The notes beneath the pieces were generated by a model. The model was not told the origin of the DNA and made no database searches. It worked only from the letters and a program-made list of their open reading frames with translations. Both the position numbers and the translations under genes were made by a program. DNA of 64,000 bases from Oscillospiraceae bacterium (lineage in GTDB: Bacteria; Bacillota; Clostridia; Oscillospirales; Ruminococcaceae), in the NCBI GenBank assembly GCA_017460955.1, contig JAFTZY010000002.1, positions 1-64,000 on the forward strand, read 5' to 3'. This document shows, in pieces, positions 33,484 to 40,480 of this stretch; within the stretch, counting starts at the first letter, position 1; each line of letters opens with the position of its first letter.

Positions 33484-34398
33484 ATGAAAAGAAAGATCCT
33501 ATCCGCCGCGATCGCTGTCTTGATGTGTGCCGGAACGCTCCTCCCCCTGACTGCCGGTGCGGATGAGCGCGGTATCGAGGAGGCAACGGGGAAAAGAATC
33601 GTATACCTGGTCACGGATGTCTTTACGGCGCCGTCCACAGGCTACAGCAATGCAAGGATGTACGAGCTGCACAATCAGCTCTACGGCGGCAGCGTTTCCA
33701 TTGTCGATGACCCGGAGTTGTGTGCGATGGAGACCTTCTTTTCCGGGAATACGCTGACTACGCATTATGACCCCGATGCCAAGCCCGTCGAGGTCGGTGA
33801 TCTGCTGGTGATGGACGGCATCTACGAGAAAACCGACGCCTATTCCAACCTGATCAACGATAATGATGAAGCAGCAGCAGCACTGGGGTATGGCCCCCTG
33901 GTCATCCGCAATATGGGCAGCTGCGAGGACTATCTGGATGCCTGTGAGCTGACCCTGACGGACCGGACCACCGAGGGAAGCAAGGTCTTTACGTTCCGCG
34001 GGGACGGCGGGACGGTCTATACCTACGATGCAAAGGCCCTGTCCTTCGGCTACTCGATGGAGGAGCTCGATGCCGCACAGGTCGGCGCCACCGTCAAGGC
34101 GGTGCTTTACAAGGACATGGCTGTCCCGTACCAGGTCCTCACTGACGCCCCCCTCCCCGAGGGCGACCCCGACGGGGACGGTGCGGTGAACGCCAAGGAT
34201 GCGTCCGCCGTGCTCATGACCGCCGCACAGATCGGCGCGAAGCGAAAGCCTACGCTCTCCCTTGCCCAGCGCAATGCATGCGATGTGAACAAGGACGGCG
34301 CGGTCAACGCCAAGGATGCGTCCTATATCCTGCGGTATGCGGCCTACATCGGTGCGAAGAACCCGTATCAATCCATTTCCGACTTCCTTGCCGGATAA
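33484..34398 (+). CDS. Secreted dockerin protein of unknown function (paralog 1)
   Basis: A 304-residue exported protein: signal peptide (1-25, ending AGA), an unrecognised beta-rich domain (about 30-222), and a C-terminal dockerin (about 227-300) with two calcium loops, DPDGDGAVNAKD and DVNKDGAVNAKD. The N-terminal domain shares spaced motifs with the protein at 35846 (VEVGDLLV; ELTLTD; GATVKAVLYKD; PYQVLTDAPLPEGD), so the two are paralogs. No catalytic motif is visible. ATG 33484 follows AAAGGAG; an ATG at 33466 lies before that site. It should attach to a scaffoldin. Own promoter and terminator. Confidence 0.85.
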   Translation: MKRKILSAAIAVLMCAGTLLPLTAGADERGIEEATGKRIVYLVTDVFTAPSTGYSNARMYELHNQLYGGSVSIVDDPELCAMETFFSGNTLTTHYDPDAKPVEVGDLLVMDGIYEKTDAYSNLINDNDEAAAALGYGPLVIRNMGSCEDYLDACELTLTDRTTEGSKVFTFRGDGGTVYTYDAKALSFGYSMEELDAAQVGATVKAVLYKDMAVPYQVLTDAPLPEGDPDGDGAVNAKDASAVLMTAAQIGAKRKPTLSLAQRNACDVNKDGAVNAKDASYILRYAAYIGAKNPYQSISDFLAG

Positions 34399-34412
34399 CA
34401 CACAGCACACGG

Positions 34413-34441
34413 CTGCCGGGATCCTTCACGGGTCCCGGCAG
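34413..34441 (+). terminator. Terminator of dockerin paralog 1
   Basis: CTGCCGGGATCC/GGGTCCCGGCAG stem followed by TTTTG. Confidence 0.88.
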
Positions 34442-34521
34442 TTTTGTCGAAATTGCACGATTTTTTCATGAATTAGTGATACTTTCTAAAAGGGATATGC
34501 AAAGTTTGTTGAAAATCCCAG

Positions 34522-34550
34522 TTGCTTTTTCAGAATATCCGTGTTATGAT
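34522..34550 (+). promoter_or_regulatory. Promoter of the dockerin-only/protease operon
   Basis: TTGCTT (34522-34527), 17-bp spacer, TATGAT (34545-34550), extended TGT. Confidence 0.78.
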
Positions 34551-34622
34551 ATAAATAAGGAAAAACTTTCCTTGCAAGACAAACGTACCGACGCCCCCAT
34601 CCACTGAAAGGAGTGATTTCTT

Positions 34623-34937
34623 ATGAAAAGGAAATCCCTGACCGCCCTGCTTGCTGCGGCAGTGATGGCGTTCGCCATGGTGCCGTGCCGTGCAGCTGCC
34701 GACTACGACCCGAAGGATGCCGACCGTGACGGTGATGTGGACATCATGGATGTGATCTTCATCAACCGTTGTTTGATCGGTACCCATTATGTCACCGACG
34801 TGTCCATTCTTGATGCTAATGAGAATCTTATTGTGGACAGTCTGGATTCGCGGTGCATCATGAACTACTTGGTTGATCTGACGTACCATGTGGAGTTCAT
34901 CGACATTGTGGCAGAAATGGAGGCGAATGCATCATGA
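34623..34937 (+). CDS. Secreted dockerin-only protein
   Basis: A 104-residue protein made of a signal peptide (1-25) and a single dockerin (about 30-95) with loops DADRDGDVDIMD and a degenerate second loop LDANENLIVDSLD. There is no catalytic or binding module. The ATG has AAAGGAG 10 nt upstream. Its stop overlaps the start of the serine protease gene (ATGA), so the two are translationally coupled. A free dockerin could cap a cohesin or act as an adaptor; this is inference. Confidence 0.85.
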   Translation: MKRKSLTALLAAAVMAFAMVPCRAAADYDPKDADRDGDVDIMDVIFINRCLIGTHYVTDVSILDANENLIVDSLDSRCIMNYLVDLTYHVEFIDIVAEMEANAS

Positions 34938-35833
34938 AAAGGATCAAGAAGCTGTTAGCTGCACTGACCTCCGCTGTTATGATGGCGGTACTCCCGGCAA
35001 GTATGCCGACTGGTGCAACGACACAGAGCAGGCAGTATACAAAGCATGTAATTGCTACCAACCAAACCAGCACATACACATTGACGCAAACCGACCAGTC
35101 GCCGACTCTAACAAATAGTATGCCGGATTCTATGCAAGCAATTATTCATGAGCCTGATGATCGTGTTAATGGCGGCATCAATGGTGTCGTTCAATTATAT
35201 CGAGAAACTGGAGCTGCATACGGAACTGGCTTCATTGTGGGTGATCATCAGATTGCATGCTCCGCTCATCAAGTATATAGACAGGATATATATCCGGCAT
35301 CAACTGATTATTTTGTCCCCTCGATGACAGTTAGATTCTATGATGAGGACGGTGTGTTAGATAATAATTCAACTGTATCCGTTTCGGAGATTCACATTCC
35401 AACTGCAAATATTCCATCTGGTAATGCATCAACCGATTATGCACTTTTAACAGTAAGTGCAGACCTTTCAGACTATCCTCATTTCGAGCTTGGCTATACT
35501 TGTGATTACAATTCCTCGGAATTCCGTGCATTAGATTTGTTTGTAACTGGCTCCTTAAGTGGCGCTTTAATGTCAAGCAAGGGGCACGTATGCAGCAACA
35601 AAACTTCCACAGACACCATTCTGTACTTTGATGCAAACACTGCAAATGGAGGCGGAACAAGCGGAGGTCCTGTTTTCATGGCGACCGAATGTACAAATGG
35701 AAATAAGGTGTACAGGGTGTATACTGCATTTGGAATTGTGCATGGAGGAATACAAGGTCAGTATAATTCTGCCCACCACATAGATTCGCGGGACATTCAG
35801 TTCTATCTTAACAACAGTTATGCATCCTACTAA
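34934..35833 (+). CDS. Secreted V8-like (glutamyl endopeptidase-type) serine protease
   Basis: A 299-residue exported protease with signal peptide 1-28, a propeptide-like Thr/Gln/Ser-rich stretch (about 29-75), and a chymotrypsin-fold domain. The triad is visible: His in QIACSAHQVY (after TGFIVGDH), Asp in STDYALL, Ser in GGGTSGGPVF. It lacks a dockerin. The coding DNA is clearly more AT-rich than its neighbours, with many T/A-ending codons (ATT, TCA, AAT), suggesting recent acquisition. The start overlaps the dockerin-only gene, with GGAGG 11 nt upstream. The next gene follows after 12 bp. Confidence 0.88.
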   Translation: MKRIKKLLAALTSAVMMAVLPASMPTGATTQSRQYTKHVIATNQTSTYTLTQTDQSPTLTNSMPDSMQAIIHEPDDRVNGGINGVVQLYRETGAAYGTGFIVGDHQIACSAHQVYRQDIYPASTDYFVPSMTVRFYDEDGVLDNNSTVSVSEIHIPTANIPSGNASTDYALLTVSADLSDYPHFELGYTCDYNSSEFRALDLFVTGSLSGALMSSKGHVCSNKTSTDTILYFDANTANGGGTSGGPVFMATECTNGNKVYRVYTAFGIVHGGIQGQYNSAHHIDSRDIQFYLNNSYASY

Positions 35834-35845
35834 GGGGGAGATTTT

Positions 35846-36829
35846 ATGAAAAAGAGAAGAGTCTTTTCAGCAATGATTGCGGCCGCGCTTTGTACGATGC
35901 TTGCTTTGCCGACCGTGACCGCACAGGCGGAGTATCTGCTCGATGAAGCAAAGCTCGAAGGCGATGAGAACTATATGGCCTCCTGCTACGTTGTACTCGA
36001 TGCCACCGATCCCTCCGCCGATCAGCTGCTGTTTTACAATCTTGGGCTGTATTACTCCACTGCAAAGGGGACCGGTTCGTTCGGTGTAAGTCCTGTCTCC
36101 ATCTGGAATTACGCCACCCTTGAAACGAAGCCTGCCCTGTTCCCGAGCACCTATGCACCCGATCAGAAGGAGGTAGAGGTCGGGGATGTGCTGGTGTTCC
36201 ACGGCAACTTCTTAACGCTCGAGTCCTATCTTGGGACCATCGTTTCCGAGTCCGATTCTCCGCTGAAGGATGAGCCCACCTATATTGAGAATATCGGGCG
36301 CTATGACGAGCTGCTCCACACCGAGGAGCTGACGCTGGTAGAGAAGAATGAGCCGGTGCTGCACACCAGCGAAGACAAGATGGGGTATGCCGTTGCCTAC
36401 ACCTTCGATGACGAGCCGTACAGCACGAGCTTTACGTTTGTCAATGACGAGGGCAGGACGTACACATTTTCGGATGAGAACGGCTACTTCATCCAGGATC
36501 TGCGCACGATCGAGCCCGGTGCCACAGTGAAGGCCATCACCTACCTGGATACCGCCGTACCCATGGAAGTCCTCACTGACGCCCCCCTCCCCGAGGGCGA
36601 CCCCGACGAGGACGGTGCGGTGAACGCCAAGGATGCGTCCGCCGTGCTCATGACCGCCGCCCAGATCGGCGCGAAGCGAAAGCCCAGCCTCACCCTTGCC
36701 CAGCGCAATGCGTGTGACGTGAACAAGGACGGTGCGGTCAATGCCAAGGATGCGTCCTATATCCTGCGGTATGCGGCCTACATCGGTGCGAAGAACCCGT
36801 ATGTGTCCATCAGCGAATTCCTGAACTGA
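35846..36829 (+). CDS. Secreted dockerin protein of unknown function (paralog 2)
   Basis: A 327-residue exported protein: signal peptide (1-28), an unrecognised domain (about 30-245) distantly like that of paralog 1, and a C-terminal dockerin (about 251-322; loops DPDEDGAVNAKD and DVNKDGAVNAKD). The dockerin DNA is about 95% identical to that of paralog 1 over 234 bp, whereas the N-terminal domains are strongly diverged. GGGGGAG lies 8 nt before the ATG. It is the third gene of the dockerin-only/protease operon, 12 bp after the protease, with a terminator behind it. Confidence 0.85.
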   Translation: MKKRRVFSAMIAAALCTMLALPTVTAQAEYLLDEAKLEGDENYMASCYVVLDATDPSADQLLFYNLGLYYSTAKGTGSFGVSPVSIWNYATLETKPALFPSTYAPDQKEVEVGDVLVFHGNFLTLESYLGTIVSESDSPLKDEPTYIENIGRYDELLHTEELTLVEKNEPVLHTSEDKMGYAVAYTFDDEPYSTSFTFVNDEGRTYTFSDENGYFIQDLRTIEPGATVKAITYLDTAVPMEVLTDAPLPEGDPDEDGAVNAKDASAVLMTAAQIGAKRKPSLTLAQRNACDVNKDGAVNAKDASYILRYAAYIGAKNPYVSISEFLN

Positions 36830-36844
36830 ATTTGATACCTGAGA

Positions 36845-36867
36845 GGAGCCTCCCGTGTGGGGGCTCC
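36845..36867 (+). terminator. Terminator of the dockerin/protease operon
   Basis: GGAGCCTCCC-gtgt-GGGGGCTCC stem followed by TTCCTTTTTT. Confidence 0.9.
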
Positions 36868-36885
36868 TTCCTTTTTTCCGCGTTG

Positions 36886-36914
36886 GCATATCTTTGTCCC
36901 TCCTCACATACACT
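36886..36914 (+). promoter_or_regulatory. Sigma-E-like (mother-cell) promoter of sipL-spoIVA
   Basis: GCATATC (36886-36892), 14-bp spacer, CATACACT (36907-36914). This fits the published sigma-E pattern (KMATATT, 14-15 bp, CATACAHT) at all but one position, and no sigma-A hexamers compete. Both downstream genes are mother-cell coat-basement genes elsewhere. Confidence 0.8.
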
Positions 36915-36946
36915 GTACCAACACCGTGAGATCGAGGAGGTAACCT

Positions 36947-38467
36947 ATGGAACTTGCAACCACCAAGGCGGCTGTGACCACCACCCGGGAGCTGCCCTGC
37001 CCCGTGCAGGAACAGAGCGTGGAGCTCGACTATGTGCTCCCGGATTATTATCCCGACGTTTGTACACTCGTCCGGGCGTTCATCACCCCCGTCATCGAAA
37101 GCCGCAGCATCCAGCCAGGACGGCTCACCTACGGCCTGGCCGCGTGCATCCGCATCCTGTACTGCACGGAGGGCTCCCATGTGCTGCAAAGCGTCACGCA
37201 GACGCTGCATTTCACCCGCACGCTCGAGCTCCCCGAGGGCGAGGTCCTCTGCGAGCTCACCCCCGTGACGGATCTTGTCAACTGCCGTGCCGTCTCCAAG
37301 CGCCGGCTCGATGTCCGGGGCGCGGTGACCGTGCGCATCCGTCTGCGGGCGCAGGAGCACACCGAGGTCCTTCAGGATGCCTCCGGTGAGGGGCTCCAGC
37401 TGCGCCGCTGCCAGGTGGACTGCCCCGTCAGCCGGACCGAGTGCGAGCAGAGCATCCACCTGTCCGAGGAGCTCTCCCTTGGCAGCACCAAGCCCGCGCT
37501 CCTCCATGTCGTGCGCATGGCAGCGCAGTGCGTCGGTCTGCAAAAGCGTCAGGTCTCCGGCCGGCTCATGGTGCAGGGCGAGCTCGATGTGCAGCTCGTG
37601 TATGCATGCGCGGGAACGGACGGCACCCTCGAGCCGATGAGCTTCCGTCTGCCGTTCTCCCAGCTTGTCGAATCCGAGGAACTCACCGAGGACGATCCCT
37701 GCCGCATCCGGTGCAGTGTTGTCTCCTGTGAGCTCACCCCCGCCGCCGACGGCAGCGGCGATGTCCACGCCCTGCGCTGCGAGGCGGAGCTGCGGGCCGT
37801 GTGTACCGTGCAGCGCCGCGAGTGCCTGCGTCTTGTGCAGGATGCCTATTCCACACTGCATCCGTGCCATGCCGAGTCCGTGACCCTGTGTACCCAGGGC
37901 GCCCCCGAGCCCTTCACGGGCCTGCTCTCCTGTGATGCGAACCTCACCTCCGACTTTGTGCTCGACTGCGTATATGACGCCTGGTGCGAGGTGCGCGGTC
38001 TTGGCACCGCCCCGGCACAGGAGGGTCTGTGCATCACGGGGATGCTGCATTACTGCGTCCTTGTACGGGAGGAGGGCGGTGCGCCCCGGCTCCTGGAACG
38101 GGAGGAGGCCTTCGAGTACCCGTGTACGTCCGATGCGGACACGGCACTCTACGATCTGACCGCACAGACCGAGAGCTGCAGCTACACCCTGACGGGGGCA
38201 GGGGAGGTCAGTGTGCGCACGCAGCTGCATTTTGAGGGCGAGCTGTGCCGGACGGTCACCACGCAGGTACTCTCCGGGTTGTCGATGGAGGAGGCCCTGC
38301 TGCCGCAGGATTATGCACTGCGGCTGTGCTTCGGCCGTGCCGGGGAGGAGGTCTGGGAGATCGCCAAGCGCTGCCACACGAGTGTGGAGGCGGTCATGGA
38401 GGAGAACGACCTGGCCGATGAGGTGCTGCCGGAGGACGGCATGCTGCTGATCCCGATCATCGGGTGA
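36947..38467 (+). CDS. sipL: SpoIVA-interacting protein SipL (SPOCS/DUF3794 repeats plus LysM)
   Basis: A 506-residue protein with two or three SPOCS (DUF3794) beta domains over about 10-430. For example, DYVLPDYYPDVCTLVRAFITP near 28-48 carries the family's YPD signature. A C-terminal LysM (about 455-503: EVWEIAKRCHTSVEAVMEEN...LLIPI) ends it. This layout is that of clostridial SipL, whose LysM binds SpoIVA to build the basement layer of the spore coat. The next gene is spoIVA, 18 bp downstream, which supports the call. GAGGAGG lies 6 nt before the ATG. Expressed from a sigma-E-like promoter. Confidence 0.92.
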   Translation: MELATTKAAVTTTRELPCPVQEQSVELDYVLPDYYPDVCTLVRAFITPVIESRSIQPGRLTYGLAACIRILYCTEGSHVLQSVTQTLHFTRTLELPEGEVLCELTPVTDLVNCRAVSKRRLDVRGAVTVRIRLRAQEHTEVLQDASGEGLQLRRCQVDCPVSRTECEQSIHLSEELSLGSTKPALLHVVRMAAQCVGLQKRQVSGRLMVQGELDVQLVYACAGTDGTLEPMSFRLPFSQLVESEELTEDDPCRIRCSVVSCELTPAADGSGDVHALRCEAELRAVCTVQRRECLRLVQDAYSTLHPCHAESVTLCTQGAPEPFTGLLSCDANLTSDFVLDCVYDAWCEVRGLGTAPAQEGLCITGMLHYCVLVREEGGAPRLLEREEAFEYPCTSDADTALYDLTAQTESCSYTLTGAGEVSVRTQLHFEGELCRTVTTQVLSGLSMEEALLPQDYALRLCFGRAGEEVWEIAKRCHTSVEAVMEENDLADEVLPEDGMLLIPIIG

Positions 38468-38485
38468 GACAGAAGGGAGCGATCA

Positions 38486-39958
38486 ATGATGGACATTTAC
38501 AGTGACATTGCCCGGCGCACGGACGGGTGCATCTACATCGGGGTGGTCGGGCCGGTGCGCACCGGCAAGAGCACACTCATCCAGCGTTTTATGGAGACGC
38601 TGGTGATCCCGAACATTGAGGAGGCCTTCCGGAAGGAACGCGCCGTGGATGAGCTGCCGCAGTCGGCGGCGGGCAAGACGATCATGACGACCGAGCCGAA
38701 ATTCATCCCCGAGCAGGCCGTTCCGGTGGAGCTCGAGGGCGGTGCAAGGCTGCGGGCGCGGATGATCGACTGTGTGGGCTACATTGTGCCCAGTGCGCTG
38801 GGGTACATCGAGAACGAGATGCCCCGGATGGTACAGACGCCCTGGTACGAGGAGGAGGTACCGTTCAACATGGCGGCCGAGGTCGGCACGCAGAAGGTCA
38901 TCACGGAGCATGCGACCATCGGGCTGGTGGTGACGACCGACGGGAGCATTTCGGACATCCCGCGTGAGGAATACGCCGAATGCGAGCAGCGTGTCATCGA
39001 GGAGCTGCAGGGCCTGGGCAAGCCATTTGTCGTGCTGCTCAACTGTGTGGAGCCGGACACACCGGATGCCCGGGAGCTGGCCGCTTCGCTTTCGGAGCGC
39101 TACGGGACGCAGGTCCTTCCGGTGAGCTGTCTGACGATGGGGGAGGCAGAGATCCGGGAGATCCTGACGGCGCTGCTCTATGCCTTCCCGGTGCGGGAGG
39201 TGAATTTCGCCATGCCCGGCTGGATCTCGGTGCTCTCGAAGGAGCATCCGGTCAAGCAGGAGGTATTCGGGGCTGTCCGGGAGGCGGCGCAGGGGCTGAG
39301 CACGGTCGCGGATGCGCGGGATCTTGCGGAAAAGCTCCTGCCCTGCCGGTACATTGAGCATGCGCGTGCAACGCAGATCGACCTTGGCACGGGCACGGTC
39401 ACGATCACGGCCGCGCTCGAGCCGTCGCTGTTCTTCCACATTCTCAGTGAGGCGACGGGGCTGTCGATCCGGGACGAGGGGGCGCTGATGCATGTGTTGC
39501 AGGAGCTGTGCGCGGTCCGGCAGCAGTATGCAAGGCTCGAGCCGGCCCTGCGGGAGGTGGAGGAGACGGGCTACGGCATCGTCATGCCCACGATGGAGGA
39601 GCTGCGGCTCGAGGAGCCGGAGATCATCCGCCAGGGCGGCAAATACGGGGTGCGTCTGAAGGCGTCGGCGCCCTCGATCCACATGATGCGTGCCGGGATC
39701 CGCACGACGGTGAGCCCCATTGTGGGCTCCGAGAAGCAGAGCGAGGAGCTGGTGATGTATCTTTTGCAGGGCTTTGAGGAGGATCCGGCAAAGCTGTGGG
39801 AGTCGAACATCTTCGGCAAATCCCTGCACGAGCTGGTCAACGAGGGCCTGCGCACCAAGCTCTACCGCATGCCCGCCGAGGCACGCGGAAAGCTCCAGGA
39901 GACCTTGGAGCGCGTCATCAACGAGGGCTGCAGCGGCCTGATCTGCTTTATTCTGTAG
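38486..39958 (+). CDS. spoIVA: Stage IV sporulation protein A
   Basis: A 490-residue SpoIVA, the ATPase that polymerises on the forespore surface as the platform of the coat. The Walker A motif GPVRTGKST is at 22-30, a sensor/Walker B-like region follows (RMIDCVGYIVPSA), and a long alpha/beta C-terminal region ends GLICFIL, the conserved membrane-anchoring tail. Full length for the family. AAGGGAG precedes the first of two ATGs. Co-transcribed with sipL, its interaction partner. Confidence 0.96.
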   Translation: MMDIYSDIARRTDGCIYIGVVGPVRTGKSTLIQRFMETLVIPNIEEAFRKERAVDELPQSAAGKTIMTTEPKFIPEQAVPVELEGGARLRARMIDCVGYIVPSALGYIENEMPRMVQTPWYEEEVPFNMAAEVGTQKVITEHATIGLVVTTDGSISDIPREEYAECEQRVIEELQGLGKPFVVLLNCVEPDTPDARELAASLSERYGTQVLPVSCLTMGEAEIREILTALLYAFPVREVNFAMPGWISVLSKEHPVKQEVFGAVREAAQGLSTVADARDLAEKLLPCRYIEHARATQIDLGTGTVTITAALEPSLFFHILSEATGLSIRDEGALMHVLQELCAVRQQYARLEPALREVEETGYGIVMPTMEELRLEEPEIIRQGGKYGVRLKASAPSIHMMRAGIRTTVSPIVGSEKQSEELVMYLLQGFEEDPAKLWESNIFGKSLHELVNEGLRTKLYRMPAEARGKLQETLERVINEGCSGLICFIL

Positions 39959-40115
39959 GAGCAGTATCCATATACACCTCCTCGGCACGGCTTTGCAGTG
40001 CATGCAGCATCTGCAAGGCCTGCCCGGCTGCGTCCGGCCCGCCGCTTTCGAGTATCGGCAGAACATCCGTGATGCCGTTGAACAGCAGGTGATACAGCTT
40101 CTCATACAATTCCAT
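39948..40115 (-). CDS. Small protein of unknown function overlapping the spoIVA end
   Basis: A 55-residue acidic helical protein (MELYEKLYHLLFNGITDVLP at the start), not recognised. Support: a GGGGGTGTG ribosome binding site and a strong promoter at 40138-40166 face it. Its stop lies 11 bp inside the convergent spoIVA 3' end. It is divergent from the XRE regulator gene. Confidence 0.65.
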   Translation of the reverse strand: MELYEKLYHLLFNGITDVLPILESGGPDAAGQALQMLHALQSRAEEVYMDTAPTE

Positions 40116-40137
40116 GGTCACACCCCCCTTCTCTTTT

Positions 40138-40166
40138 ATTATATCTGTAATCAAGATAAAAGTCAA
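40138..40166 (-). promoter_or_regulatory. Promoter of the 55-aa gene
   Basis: Minus strand TTGACT, 17-bp spacer, TATAAT. Confidence 0.85.
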
Positions 40167-40209
40167 TATGCGGGTCGAAAATATGGCATACTGAAATAGG
40201 GTGATGCCG

Positions 40210-40437
40210 ATGAAATATGAAAGGATCCGGAATTTACGGGAGGACGGCGATCACAAGCAGAGGGAGCTTGCGGAGTATCTGAATGTGACGCAGAATACCT
40301 ATTCCCAGTACGAGAACGGCGTGATCGAGCTGCGTGCGGACACCGCGGTCCGGCTTGCGCAGTTCTACCATACGAGCGTGGATTATCTGCTCGGACTGAC
40401 TGACGAGCGCGAGCCTTATCCGCCGAAAAGAGGCTGA
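40210..40437 (+). CDS. XRE-family helix-turn-helix regulator
   Basis: A 75-residue single-domain DNA-binding protein of the Cro/C1 type (helices about 4-62). The recognition region reads ELAEYLNVTQNTYSQYENGVIEL, followed by the usual FYHTSVDYLLGLTD end. ATG 40210 has AGGGTG 6 nt upstream; an ATG at 40204 and a GTG at 40201 are alternatives. It is divergent from the 55-aa gene, whose shared upstream region it may control. Its targets are unknown. Confidence 0.9.
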   Translation: MKYERIRNLREDGDHKQRELAEYLNVTQNTYSQYENGVIELRADTAVRLAQFYHTSVDYLLGLTDEREPYPPKRG

Positions 40438-40444
40438 CTAATGA

Positions 40445-40473
40445 AAAGAGCCGCCCTGCATGGGCGGCTCTTT
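40445..40473. terminator. Bidirectional terminator (XRE gene / ABC operon)
   Basis: AAAGAGCCGCCC-tgca-TGGGCGGCTCTTT stem with A-rich and T-rich flanks, between convergent genes. Confidence 0.93.
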
Positions 40474-40480
40474 TGCATTG

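Noticed and set aside
34623..35833. Dockerin-only gene and protease as one gene split by a frameshift
   Set aside because: The protease has its own signal peptide and ribosome binding site, and base composition changes sharply at the junction.
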